17,688 nucleotides of DNA from contig DNGI01000160.1 of assembly GCA_003486645.1 (NCBI GenBank), forward strand, positions 1-17,688, read 5' to 3'. The stretch comes from Cyanobacteria bacterium UBA11370 (GTDB lineage Bacteria > Cyanobacteriota > Cyanobacteriia > Cyanobacteriales > Coleofasciculaceae). The position numbers and the translations under genes were made by a program. Shown piece by piece: positions 1 to 6,949 of the stretch (positions are counted from its first letter, which is position 1; each line of letters begins with the position of its first letter). A model generated the notes under the pieces. The model saw only the letters and a program-made list of their open reading frames with translations. It ran no database searches and was not told the origin of the DNA.

Positions 1-24
1 ACTCCCCACTCCCCCCTTCCCCCT
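1..24. repeat. ACTCCCC heptad repeat abutting the fmt start
   Basis: Two exact ACTCCCC units (1-7 and 8-14) are followed by a degenerate C/T run that ends at the fmt ATG. The same heptad, in reverse complement (GGGGAGT), fills the last 33 bases of the window. The tract may extend beyond the left edge. It leaves no Shine-Dalgarno sequence in the visible fmt leader. Confidence 0.7.
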
Positions 25-1032
25 ATGAAAATCATTTTCTTCGGTACTCCCCAATTCGCCGTACCTACCTTAGAACGCTTATTAAAACATCCGGAAATTG
101 AAGTTTTGGGTGTAGTGACTCAACCGGATAAGCGTAGAGGAAGAGGAAACCAACTCTCCCCTTCACCTGTAAAAGAGGTTGCTCTTGCCCATCAACTTTC
201 TGTTTGGCAACCGAAACGAGTGAAAAAACACACGGCAACTCTGACTCAATTACGAGAGAAAGAGGCAGATGTTTTTGTTGTCGTTGCTTATGGACAGATT
301 CTCTCTCAAGAAATTCTAGATATGCCCAAATTAGGGTGTATTAATGTTCACGGTTCAATTCTGCCTAAATACCGAGGTGCTGCCCCGATTCAATGGTGTT
401 TATATCATGGTGAAATAGAAACGGGTATTACCACCATGCTGATGGATGCGGGGATGGATACTGGGGCAATGTTGCTGAAGGCTTATACCTCAATTGGGCT
501 ATTCGATAATGCCCATCAGTTAGCACAAACTCTTGCTGATGTAGGGGCAGATTTATTGATAGAAACTGTGCTGAAATTACGAAGCCAGAATATTCAACCT
601 ATTCCTCAAGATGAATCCCAAGCTACCTATGCACCATTGATTCAAAAATCGGATTATTGTTTGGATTGGGGACGTTCTGCGATTGAATTACACAATCAAA
701 TTAGGGGATTTACTCTGAATTGTATCGCGTCATTTCGAGATAAACCTCTAAAAATTATCGCCACTGCCCCTCTCGGAGAAGCTTATTTTTCCCAATTGCC
801 TCCAGAGTTAAAACGGTTGGAAGCTCAAGGATTGCCTCTGTCTGGAAAGTCGGGTAATCCGGGAGAAGCGATCGCCCTCGTCAAAGGAATTGGTCCAATT
901 ATTCAAACTGGAGACGGGCTATTAGTATTGCGAGAAGTACAGCTAGCTGGCAAACGAATTCAGTCCGGTTGGGACTTTGCTAATGGTATGCGTTTAGCTG
1001 TGGGAGAAGTATTAGGAAATGGTCAAATGTAA
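25..1032 (+). CDS. fmt: Methionyl-tRNA formyltransferase
   Basis: This cytoplasmic enzyme transfers a formyl group from 10-formyltetrahydrofolate to the amino group of Met-tRNA(fMet), giving the initiator tRNA used in bacterial translation. The 335-aa product begins with the classic [16 protein letters not shown] strand-loop. The N-terminal formyltransferase domain (about 1-190) carries the catalytic set Asn107 and His109 in [18 protein letters not shown] and Asp145 in [10 protein letters not shown]. The loop DKRRGRG at 35-41 matches the tRNA-contacting insertion. The C-terminal OB-like domain runs from about 210 and ends in the family-typical [13 protein letters not shown] (311-323). Length is slightly above the usual 310-330. 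The ATG at 25 matches the family N-terminus exactly. No Shine-Dalgarno is visible because the leader is a C-rich repeat. No def gene is in view. Confidence 0.97.
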   Translation: MKIIFFGTPQFAVPTLERLLKHPEIEVLGVVTQPDKRRGRGNQLSPSPVKEVALAHQLSVWQPKRVKKHTATLTQLREKEADVFVVVAYGQILSQEILDMPKLGCINVHGSILPKYRGAAPIQWCLYHGEIETGITTMLMDAGMDTGAMLLKAYTSIGLFDNAHQLAQTLADVGADLLIETVLKLRSQNIQPIPQDESQATYAPLIQKSDYCLDWGRSAIELHNQIRGFTLNCIASFRDKPLKIIATAPLGEAYFSQLPPELKRLEAQGLPLSGKSGNPGEAIALVKGIGPIIQTGDGLLVLREVQLAGKRIQSGWDFANGMRLAVGEVLGNGQM

Positions 1033-1035
1033 GCG

Positions 1036-1098
1036 GTTGTTTGTTGTTTGTTGTTTGTTGTTTGTCGTTTATTGTTTGTTGTTTGTTGTTTGTCGTTT
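1036..1098 (+). repeat. Nine-unit GTTGTTT heptad tandem repeat
   Basis: Nine consecutive 7-base units fill 1036-1098, starting three bases after the fmt stop. Six are GTTGTTT, two are GTCGTTT (1064, 1092) and one is ATTGTTT (1071). This is the pattern of cyanobacterial short tandemly repeated repetitive sequences. Reading through it creates a spurious Val/Cys/Leu-rich open frame. Confidence 0.9.
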
Positions 1099-1174
1099 GT
1101 GGCTAATTACTAATAACAACTTACAACTGATCAAAAGCTTTCAATATCAAAAGTGCAAGTTCAGTTTCCCCCCA

Positions 1175-1196
1175 TCTCCCCCTCTCCCTCTCTCTA
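1175..1196. repeat. CT-rich dispersed repeat, copy 1
   Basis: A short pyrimidine tract built on TCTCCCCCTCTCCCTCTCTC, which reaches the stop codon of the minus-strand DUF6464 gene. Related tracts lie at 4611-4640 (inside a coding region) and 5721-5748. Confidence 0.6.
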
Positions 1197-1574
1197 CCCA
1201 TCAAAATCAGTAGACTCAACCCCTAAAGGTTCATAGTAGCGACAAGACGCACAGGGACCATCGGGATTAACTGCACAACGTATCAATTCAGAGTGAGCAT
1301 TAAACTGGCAACTCGCATCGCCGATAACCCAGCGTCCCTCAATTAGGCTTTTTTCGGTTGGACGTTGAGCTGATTGGACGTATAGGGCAATTTTGTGCAA
1401 TCGATAGCGCCCTGACTTGAGGAAATAGCGATGACGGCGTTCTAGAACAGCGTAAGTTTTACCTTCAAAGTCGAGATAGCTACCCGGTTGAGGAGTCCAA
1501 TCAAGCTGGACATTTCCAAGGGTTTGACGTGGGTGCGTCAGAATCAGCTCTGCGGGTAGAGAATCTGGCTCCAT
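1194..1574 (-). CDS. DUF6464 family protein (cyanobacterial, unknown function)
   Basis: I recognise this as the DUF6464 family, found in cyanobacteria; its function is not known to me. From the ATG at 1574 it is 126 aa, opening MEPDSLPAELILTHPRQTLG. The first two thirds look like a small beta-rich domain (GNVQLDWTPQPGSYLDFEGK, then an Arg/Tyr-rich segment RRHRYFLKSGRYRLHKIALYV). The C-terminal part has four cysteines in the pattern C-X10-C-X7-C-X2-C (SC, RC, PCASC), which could bind a metal or form disulfides. No signal peptide or membrane segment is visible. A longer frame starts at an ATG at 1616 (140 aa), but its extra 14 residues do not look like the family, so I prefer 1574. It converges with fmt and its stop lies in a CT-rich repeat. 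Confidence 0.75.
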   Translation of the reverse strand: MEPDSLPAELILTHPRQTLGNVQLDWTPQPGSYLDFEGKTYAVLERRHRYFLKSGRYRLHKIALYVQSAQRPTEKSLIEGRWVIGDASCQFNAHSELIRCAVNPDGPCASCRYYEPLGVESTDFDG

Positions 1575-1683
1575 AGTGATGTATGTAATGCGGACTACAT
1601 TTGGATGGTATCGCAAGTAACGCCTGTAGCTCTCTCACTTCAGATTCTGCATAGAATTATCATGTCAGGAGTATGAGTTAATT

Positions 1684-1769
1684 CTAATAGCTAATAGCTA
1701 ATAACGTAAGTTGCTAGTTATAAATCAAGAGATGGCTAATGGCTAATAGCTAATGGCTAATGGCTAATG
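1684..1769. repeat. CTAATRG/GCTAATG heptad repeats in two blocks
   Basis: The first block has CTAATAG, CTAATAG, CTAATAA at 1684-1704. The second has five GCTAATG-type units at 1735-1769 (unit 2 is GCTAATA). They are separated by 30 unrelated bases. The array lies in the 277-base gap between the DUF6464 gene and the SGNH hydrolase gene. Apart from these repeats I see nothing else that is convincing in that gap. Confidence 0.85.
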
Positions 1770-1851
1770 AATTATTTCTCTTAACCTTTGTCCGTTAATT
1801 ATTAGCAAAAACTAGCTCCACATTAAACTTTGTCTAGCTTCTATTCTGTTT

Positions 1852-2622
1852 TTATATTTTTTGCAAAACTTCTACTAATTCCCGATTTATAGCTTCATAT
1901 CCGGCTGAATTAATATGTAATAAATCTTTAGTATAAGCAGTTTTTGTTTTGCCATTCTCTTCAAGAACTGCATAAGCATCAAAAATAATCACATCCTTGC
2001 TTTCTAAAGAGCGAATATAACTATTAACATCTTCAATATCTTTATCGATGTCACTGAGATTCGGCCAGCGGAATCGATCTTTTAGGGGTAGATCTCGCTT
2101 ACCTAGCGGGAAAATTGTAGTTAAAATTACTGTAGAGCCTAAATCCTGAGATTTTTCGGCAATTTTGCGGATATTTGCTTTGCAATTTTCTACAATATCT
2201 TTTCTTTCTTTCGGAGGTAACGGCAACATTCTTAAGTCATTACCGCCCACTTGTACAACAATCACTTGCGGCTTCAAATAGCTAACGTGATAATCAAATC
2301 GCAAGAAGGCTTGGGTAGACGTTTCTCCAGAAATTCCACGATTTATAAATTCAAAATTATTGAGTTTGGGGTTCCGCCAAGCTTGAGATCTGGAATCTCC
2401 GAAAATAACTACTCTTGTTTTATTAGTTTCTTGTAGATTTTGCTCTAGAGAGGCTTCCTCGTAATTGGGGTAACGCTGGAAATTTAGCGGATCTAAGCTA
2501 ACGGCATTAATAAATAGATAATACTCTCGAAGTTGCTGAATCAGAAACAAGTTGAAAGAAGCTGAAACAAGAAACAGAACGGATATCAATATAAGGAGGC
2601 TATTTTTAATATAAAATTTCAT
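1852..2622 (-). CDS. Membrane-anchored SGNH/GDSL hydrolase
   Basis: Predicted serine esterase or acyl-hydrolase of the SGNH fold, 256 aa. The N-terminus has a short basic stretch (MKFYIKN) and a hydrophobic helix at about 8-28 without a clear AXA cleavage site, so it is probably a signal anchor with the catalytic domain outside the cytoplasmic membrane. Block I is VVIFGDSRSQAW with nucleophile Ser77. Block II is NRGISGETS with Gly98. Block III is VVQVGGNDLR with Asn128. Block V is DLLHINSAGY with Asp233 and His236. All four blocks are intact, so it should be active. Substrate cannot be read from the sequence; carbohydrate or lipid O-deacylation is usual for the family. It stands alone, with no Shine-Dalgarno before the ATG and no obvious operon partner. 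Confidence 0.9.
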   Translation of the reverse strand: MKFYIKNSLLILISVLFLVSASFNLFLIQQLREYYLFINAVSLDPLNFQRYPNYEEASLEQNLQETNKTRVVIFGDSRSQAWRNPKLNNFEFINRGISGETSTQAFLRFDYHVSYLKPQVIVVQVGGNDLRMLPLPPKERKDIVENCKANIRKIAEKSQDLGSTVILTTIFPLGKRDLPLKDRFRWPNLSDIDKDIEDVNSYIRSLESKDVIIFDAYAVLEENGKTKTAYTKDLLHINSAGYEAINRELVEVLQKI

Positions 2623-2671
2623 AATGATTTTTTAGCTTAGTCTAAGTTCCAAGTAGGAAACGGAAAATGGC

Positions 2672-2687
2672 AAGAACGATAGTTCTT
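2672..2687. promoter_or_regulatory. Perfect inverted repeat AAGAAC-GATA-GTTCTT
   Basis: A 6-base perfect stem with a GATA loop lies between the divergent SGNH hydrolase and small-protein genes. No T-run follows on either side, so it is not an intrinsic terminator. It could be an operator. A second short palindrome, GGGTC-T-GACCC, lies at 2739-2749. Confidence 0.3.
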
Positions 2688-2752
2688 CTGGGCTAGCAGC
2701 CGAAAAGCTTATGGGGTGTAGCTTTAAGGTTGGGTGTGGGGTCTGACCCATA

Positions 2753-2783
2753 TTGCCAAAATTCCCTGGAGAAATCATATTAT
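2753..2783 (+). promoter_or_regulatory. Possible promoter for the 71-aa protein gene
   Basis: TTGCCA (2753-2758) and TATTAT (2778-2783) are spaced 19 bases apart, which is longer than ideal. If this -10 is real, transcription starts downstream of the alternative TTG start at 2753, which favours translation from the ATG at 2810. Confidence 0.3.
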
Positions 2784-2809
2784 ACTTGTCGGGTTTCTAC
2801 TACCATGTG

Positions 2810-3025
2810 ATGCAAATTCAACTTAGACTATTACCGGGTGCTGTGTCGGAGTTATTCGCTCAAGCAAGTAGTTCTGGCAGGATTACAAAGGCTGATCAGT
2901 ATGGACTAATGGCTGCCTTGTTAGAGGATTCACTCACCGAAGAAGAGAAGGACTCGATTGAAAGGTTACTGCGTTCATTGTATCGGGGACGAATGAAGGT
3001 TGTTGATGAGATCTCAGCACTTTGA
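2810..3025 (+). CDS. Small all-helical protein, unknown function (paralogue of the 68-aa protein at 14458)
   Basis: A 71-aa protein starting at ATG 2810 (MQIQLRLLPGAVSELF). A longer frame from TTG at 2753 adds 19 residues that look like translated leader. I do not recognise a named domain. The sequence predicts two or three amphipathic helices, with an acidic turn LTEEEKDS and a basic end RGRMKVVD. By hand alignment it shares about 16 of 56 positions with the 68-aa protein at 14252-14458, including the G-R/Q after helix 1, the T-[DE]-E-E-[RK] turn and the closing GR[ML]K[VL]V. No signal peptide, membrane segment or cysteine is present. It lies between a divergent SGNH hydrolase and a convergent flavoprotein gene, so the context gives no function. 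Confidence 0.75.
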   Translation: MQIQLRLLPGAVSELFAQASSSGRITKADQYGLMAALLEDSLTEEEKDSIERLLRSLYRGRMKVVDEISAL

Positions 3026-3088
3026 TCATTGATGCGTCGTTGACCCTAGACAACAACCAAGAGATAATTTAATAGAATTGTCTGAAAT

Positions 3089-5164
3089 TCAAACAGACGA
3101 ACAACGTTTCGGATGCCCCATCCCAGCCGTAATAGCATAACGTTGAGCCAACAGCCGCAACCACAGCGCGGGATAACGCTTTTCTACCCAAGGCTTAACA
3201 CCCTCAACCCAATTCGGAAACCACCCCTTCAATAACCAACTTACTAAAGCGTAAAGCGTAAAACTCCAGTAACTTCCAAGCCAACGTAACATATCCTTGA
3301 CACCAGCCATTTCCAAAATCCAGAGTAAGAGGTTAGGATTACGTCTTGCTGCCTTCAGTGCCAGTCGATTAAAGGTTAACCAATTAAAACGATCTTTAAT
3401 AAAATTGTCGGCTACTTCTGGCGATTCATCAGCTAACAATCCAAAAAACGTATTGAGCATGGCATTAATTCGCTGGGGCGGTAAATGATATCCTGTTGGT
3501 ACCATCATTCCCTTAGAAAAAAGCCAGGTGACAGAAATATTACTTTGATAGGCGCGAATTTGATTTAAATCGTTGGCAGTTAAAAGATTATGGCGCAGTG
3601 CTGTATCCAAAAGGTCAGTTAAACGCTCAAGATTGCGAACTAGGGAACCAAAACCCGTAAAGATTAAGGGAGACTGGAGGGAGGCGGCATCGCCAATAGC
3701 AATGAGTCGGTCAAATGCTACCGTGCGATCGCTACTTCCCACTGTAAAATGCCCCGGAATATACCCAAACGTCGGCTTCTTCCACACCAGCTTTTCCATG
3801 TCGCAACGGCGGTACTCCGGCAGAATTGTAAAGAAATCTTCATACATTTCTAATAATGAGCCGGGATTCTCAGGATTCACCTGATGGTAATGGAATAAAT
3901 AAATGGTCAGTTCATCTCCTTCACCGGGGAACAACTCCCAAATCAACTGACGACCCCGCGAAATATCTCCATGACTATTGAGTACGTCCCCATAATCAGA
4001 ATCCCACACCCCAGGCTCAAACCCACTAGCGATCGCTGCCCCTACCGTAGGGCAAACACTATCAAACGCCCGACTTCCATTCAGTTGCCATGCAATCGGT
4101 GAGGCGGTTCCCATCGCATCCACCAGCAGACGACCGCTAACTTGTTGGTTAGATTGAGTAGGTAAGTGCTGCAAACTTACGACAACTTGTTCTGCTGCAA
4201 TATCAGCGCGGATAAACTCGGTTTCATCCCAGATTTCACCGCCAGCCTTTCGCAGCTTTTCACCACACATTTGTAACAATTTCTCAGAATCAAGAGCAAC
4301 ATTGAGGACGGTGGGCGTATGTAAGATAGCAGCTTTGAGATGGGGTGGGTTGTTGCTATCAAAGAATTTATTGAATCCGTCGATATATTCCCTAGCAATG
4401 ATGCTTTCAAACTCAGTCGGGGTAAATAAACCCAAATTAATTAAGCTTTGGAATTCCTCGCGGGAAATATTCCACTCGCGGTTCATCCGCCCAAACGGTA
4501 AGCGTTCAACCAACAGTACCCGATAACCTCGTTGCGCCATCACAGCAGCATGGATAACGCCCAACGCACCACCAATATAGATTAAGTCGTAAGTTGGGGA
4601 ATCTTTTTGCTCTCCCCCTCTCCCCCTCTCCCTCTCTCCTCCTGTTGCGTCACACACAACCTGTTTTGGCTGCTGGGGATTTCGGACACCCTCTCGCCAC
4701 CGCTTCTCCCACCAGTAAACGCGATTGAGATCATATTCTCCTTTAGGCATTTTTTGGAAGAAATGGACGGTTTGGGGATAATAGGGTGCTAAGGCATCGA
4801 AAATAGATTGGTTCGATAAATCAATGACTGGGGGTTCGGGGTAGTGGTAGGGGAACTGACGGCGTAAATCGGTGGTCAGCTTTTGCAGAATTTGTCTCTC
4901 ACCAGGAATAGTTCGATCTGCCCAACGAAAGGCTTTGAGGTAGGTCGTTCGCTGCACTGACCAGACAAATATGGAGAGTTCTGGAATCGGTGCGGCACTA
5001 GATATAGGGGTATGGCGGTTGAGGGCAGTCTCAAATTGCAGGCGAATACCGTTAGGAGTGATAATTTTAGTCCCCTGTTCGTGCTGCCAGTCCTTCTGTA
5101 ACCAGGTACAGACGGCGTTTGTATCAGGGTTAGGTATTTCTACGTAAAGAATTTCTCTGGTCAT
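3089..5164 (-). CDS. cruA: CruA/CruP-family lycopene cyclase-like FAD flavoprotein
   Basis: A 691-aa flavoprotein of the CruA/CruP group, whose members include lycopene cyclases of green sulfur bacteria and cyanobacteria. The FAD-binding Rossmann motif is YDLIYIGGALGVIHAAVMAQ (192-211), followed by the acidic end of strand 2 at Glu220 (VLLVER). The family mark REWNISREEFQSLINLGL comes right after, at 229-246. A second flavin-contact stretch appears as AIGDAASLQSPLIFTGFGSL. The N-terminal 190 residues (opening MTREILYVEIPNPDTNAVCTW) lie ahead of the FAD domain, as I recall for cyanobacterial CruA; CruP is shorter, so I prefer cruA, but the CruA/CruP choice is not settled by hand. Residues 176-185, Arg/Gly/Glu-rich, are encoded by a CT-rich dispersed repeat and form a linker just before the FAD motif. 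Hydrophobic C-terminal segments fit membrane association. The start is the only good ATG, at 5164. Confidence 0.75.
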   Translation of the reverse strand: MTREILYVEIPNPDTNAVCTWLQKDWQHEQGTKIITPNGIRLQFETALNRHTPISSAAPIPELSIFVWSVQRTTYLKAFRWADRTIPGERQILQKLTTDLRRQFPYHYPEPPVIDLSNQSIFDALAPYYPQTVHFFQKMPKGEYDLNRVYWWEKRWREGVRNPQQPKQVVCDATGGERERGRGGEQKDSPTYDLIYIGGALGVIHAAVMAQRGYRVLLVERLPFGRMNREWNISREEFQSLINLGLFTPTEFESIIAREYIDGFNKFFDSNNPPHLKAAILHTPTVLNVALDSEKLLQMCGEKLRKAGGEIWDETEFIRADIAAEQVVVSLQHLPTQSNQQVSGRLLVDAMGTASPIAWQLNGSRAFDSVCPTVGAAIASGFEPGVWDSDYGDVLNSHGDISRGRQLIWELFPGEGDELTIYLFHYHQVNPENPGSLLEMYEDFFTILPEYRRCDMEKLVWKKPTFGYIPGHFTVGSSDRTVAFDRLIAIGDAASLQSPLIFTGFGSLVRNLERLTDLLDTALRHNLLTANDLNQIRAYQSNISVTWLFSKGMMVPTGYHLPPQRINAMLNTFFGLLADESPEVADNFIKDRFNWLTFNRLALKAARRNPNLLLWILEMAGVKDMLRWLGSYWSFTLYALVSWLLKGWFPNWVEGVKPWVEKRYPALWLRLLAQRYAITAGMGHPKRCSSV
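4611..4640. repeat. CT-rich dispersed repeat, copy 2, within coding sequence
   Basis: Pyrimidine tract inside the CruA/CruP-like gene. Bases 4611-4630 are identical to intergenic bases 5721-5740, and copy 1 at 1175 is closely related. Its minus-strand reading supplies about ten residues of an Arg/Gly/Glu linker without breaking the frame. Confidence 0.8.
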
Positions 5165-5248
5165 AGTAATTTAGATCGACTAATGAATTACGCAAGATGA
5201 CGGAGGTCACTAGGGAGCAAAATAGGCTAAACTTGCCAATACTTGATT

Positions 5249-5263
5249 GTTAATATTATTAAC
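5249..5263. promoter_or_regulatory. Perfect palindrome GTTAAT-ATT-ATTAAC
   Basis: A 6-3-6 perfect inverted repeat in the 155-base spacer between the divergent CruA-like gene and the 79-aa protein gene. It lies about 85 bases upstream of the former and 57 bases upstream of the latter, a suitable place for an operator serving either. It does not match the NtcA pattern GTA-N8-TAC. No regulator can be named. Confidence 0.35.
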
Positions 5264-5319
5264 GAAAGTTTACATTTGTCTCATCTTTATTAAGGTTAGG
5301 GTGCCATTGTTAACTAGCC

Positions 5320-5559
5320 ATGAATTATCCCATCCCAGTTAGCTCTCAAGAAATTGCTGCCTTGCGTCAAAAACCTGTTGATGAAGAATTAGTGGCGGCT
5401 GCGATCGCGGGTGTCATCCAGATTGCTCGCCAGCAGGGACAGTCCCTAGATGATTTAACGGCTGAAGTACTAGAAGAAGATTGTTTACTCGATCAGGCAC
5501 AAAGACGCTGGCTTAGTGACATTGTTACTCAAGCTTGGGAAACTCTGCCTTCAGTTTGA
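5320..5559 (+). CDS. Conserved small cyanobacterial protein, unknown function
   Basis: A 79-aa soluble acidic protein beginning MNYPIPVSSQEIAALRQKP. I do not recognise a named domain; the look is of a conserved cyanobacterial hypothetical. The body predicts two or three helices (EELVAAAIAGVIQIARQQG, then LDDLTAEVLEEDCLLD, then QRRWLSDIVTQAWETL). There is one cysteine, no signal peptide and no membrane segment. A HIP1 site (5401-5408) lies within it, which fits a resident chromosomal gene. It is divergent from the CruA-like gene and alone in its unit. The helical pattern G-Q-S-L...LEED..L is loosely similar to the 71-aa protein at 2810, but too weak to call homology. Confidence 0.75.
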   Translation: MNYPIPVSSQEIAALRQKPVDEELVAAAIAGVIQIARQQGQSLDDLTAEVLEEDCLLDQAQRRWLSDIVTQAWETLPSV

Positions 5560-5720
5560 ATCGATGTTCTCATATCAGTGGGTGAGAAGCACCAACTGTC
5601 AGTCAACCGACGGGAGGTGCAATATTGCCGTGTGGGCGATCGTTATAAGGTATGGTTTTGATAGTCCCTGCTTGTTTATATTATGATGTCCAGCTAATCA
5701 CCCCTAATTAAATTTCTTCC

Positions 5721-5748
5721 TCTCCCCCTCTCCCCCTCTCTCCCTCTC
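5721..5748. repeat. CT-rich dispersed repeat, copy 3
   Basis: Intergenic pyrimidine tract between the 79-aa protein gene and ccaA. Its first 20 bases are identical to the tract inside the CruA-like gene at 4611-4630. Confidence 0.75.
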
Positions 5749-5769
5749 ATCAACGGCTAAATGACATCT

Positions 5770-5798
5770 TTGACCACAACTTAGTATGAGTCTATGGG
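5770..5798 (+). promoter_or_regulatory. Possible ccaA promoter
   Basis: TTGACC (5770-5775) is followed after 17 bases by TATGGG (5793-5798), 43 bases ahead of the ccaA start. The -35 is good and the -10 is poor. An alternative -10, CATAAT at 5801-5806, has no matching -35. Confidence 0.3.
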
Positions 5799-5841
5799 AT
5801 CATAATAGATGGTATCCCCTGCTCTTGAACGCATCTAACGA

Positions 5842-6537
5842 ATGAAACAGTTGATTCAAGGTCTGCATGAATTCCAGACCCATTACTTTACCGCTCACCG
5901 GGAGTTATTTGAACTACTCTCTCAGGGACAGCATCCGAGAGTTCTCTTCATTACCTGTTCCGACTCGCGCATTGACCCGAATCTGATGACCCAAACTAAA
6001 CCTGGTGAAATGTTTATTATCCGCAATGCGGGTAATATCATCCCTCCTTACGGTGCGACAAATGGTGGGGAAGGTGCAGCCGTTGAGTATGCAATTCATG
6101 CGTTAGGGATTGAGGATGTGATTGTGTGTGGTCACTCCCACTGTGGTGCGATGAAGGGATTGCTCAAAATCGACAAGCTGGAAGACGAAATGCCTGCGGT
6201 TTACCAATGGTTGAAGCACGCGGAAGCGACTCGCCGCATCATGAAGGAACATTACCAGAACTATGAGGGTGAAGATTTACTCAACGCCGCCATTCAAGAA
6301 AATGTCCTAACCCAGCTAGAGAATTTACGTACCTATCCTGTCATCCAATCTCGACTCAAAGCGGGTAAACTCCAGCTTCATGCTTGGGTTTATGAGATTG
6401 AAACTGGAGAGGTTTTGGAATATAGTCCCGTCCAGGGTCAGTTTGTACCCCCTCAAACTCAGTTTGCCAGAGCGGCATGGATCACACCAGAACAGCAAGA
6501 GCGGATCTATAAAGGCTCTTACACAAAAAGTAGTTAA
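5842..6537 (+). CDS. ccaA: Beta-class carbonic anhydrase, carboxysomal CcaA type
   Basis: Zinc enzyme interconverting CO2 and bicarbonate. In cyanobacteria the CcaA (IcfA) form sits in the beta-carboxysome and feeds CO2 to Rubisco. The 231-aa product has the beta-class ligands Cys39 and Asp41 in FITCSDSRIDP, and His98 and Cys101 in VCGHSHCGAMKGLL. The Asp41-Arg43 dyad is intact. From memory it aligns well with the Synechocystis CcaA protein (274 aa), including MKQLIQGLHEF at the start, LKHAEATRRIM, and a C-terminal EQQERIYKGS close to that protein's tail. The difference in length comes from a shorter linker before this tail. The tail has been linked to CcmM binding, so carboxysome targeting is a reasonable inference. 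No ccm genes are in the window. It is a single-gene unit converging on rpmA. Confidence 0.9.
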   Translation: MKQLIQGLHEFQTHYFTAHRELFELLSQGQHPRVLFITCSDSRIDPNLMTQTKPGEMFIIRNAGNIIPPYGATNGGEGAAVEYAIHALGIEDVIVCGHSHCGAMKGLLKIDKLEDEMPAVYQWLKHAEATRRIMKEHYQNYEGEDLLNAAIQENVLTQLENLRTYPVIQSRLKAGKLQLHAWVYEIETGEVLEYSPVQGQFVPPQTQFARAAWITPEQQERIYKGSYTKSS

Positions 6538-6565
6538 GGTTAAGTAAAATTTTGCAATTGGCAAC

Positions 6566-6597
6566 GGTTAAAGAGAAAATTCCTTTTCCCTTTAACC
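6566..6597. terminator. Bidirectional terminator-like hairpin between ccaA and rpmA
   Basis: Stem GGTTAAAG (6566-6573) pairs with CTTTAACC (6590-6597). After one A/C mismatch, GAAAA (6575-6579) pairs with TTTTC (6584-6588), leaving a TTCC loop. That is 13 pairs plus one mismatch, in the 83-base gap between convergent genes. The T-rich tails are modest on both sides (TTTT about 15 bases past the stem on the minus strand). Confidence 0.6.
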
Positions 6598-6620
6598 CTT
6601 AACCCTTCTCCTTAAAAGAT

Positions 6621-6920
6621 TTAAGCCTCAGCAGCTACCAGTTCCGGTTCAGCCGATACCTGAGTTTCAGGTGCGTAGACGCTGACTTTCTTGCGGGATT
6701 TGCCTTTTCTTTCAAAGGTAACAATCCCATCAATCAAAGCAAACAACGTATCATCCTTACCCCGACCTACATTAGTGCCTGGGTGAAACTTAGTCCCCCG
6801 TTGACGTACTAAGATATTGCCTGCTCTAACAACCTGACCCCCAAACCGTTTAACCCCTAGGCGTTGGGCATTAGAGTCACGACCGTTACGAGTACTCCCT
6901 GTACCTTTCTTATGAGCCAT
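6621..6920 (-). CDS. rpmA: 50S ribosomal protein L27
   Basis: Structural protein of the large ribosomal subunit, whose flexible N-terminus reaches the peptidyl-transferase centre. The 99-aa product opens [20 protein letters not shown], with the canonical L27 stretch [20 protein letters not shown] and RGTKFHPG (42-49). There is no cleavable N-terminal extension of the Firmicutes type. The last 20 residues or so are an Ala/Glu-rich tail beyond the bacterial core, as in other cyanobacterial forms. It follows rplU by 29 bases on the same strand, the standard L21-L27 operon, and ends at the convergent hairpin shared with ccaA. Confidence 0.98.
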   Translation of the reverse strand: MAHKKGTGSTRNGRDSNAQRLGVKRFGGQVVRAGNILVRQRGTKFHPGTNVGRGKDDTLFALIDGIVTFERKGKSRKKVSVYAPETQVSAEPELVAAEA

Positions 6921-6949
6921 AGTCTTCTCTTGATATCCTTAAATTATTT

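Noticed and set aside
1019..1213. Open frame of 64 codons rich in Val, Cys, Leu and Phe resembling a membrane peptide
   Set aside because: It is created by reading through the GTTGTTT heptad array, overlaps the end of fmt and has no family resemblance.
1036..1769. Possible CRISPR array
   Set aside because: The unit is 7 bases with no spacers of constant length, and no cas gene is nearby.
3080..3098. Hairpin GTCTG/CAGAC at the 3' end of the CruA-like gene as a terminator
   Set aside because: Only five good pairs with a 9-base loop, it straddles the stop codon and has no T-run.
3297..4792. Several 60-100 codon frames overlapping the CruA-like gene
   Set aside because: They are shadows of that gene; the 691-aa product has clear family motifs throughout.
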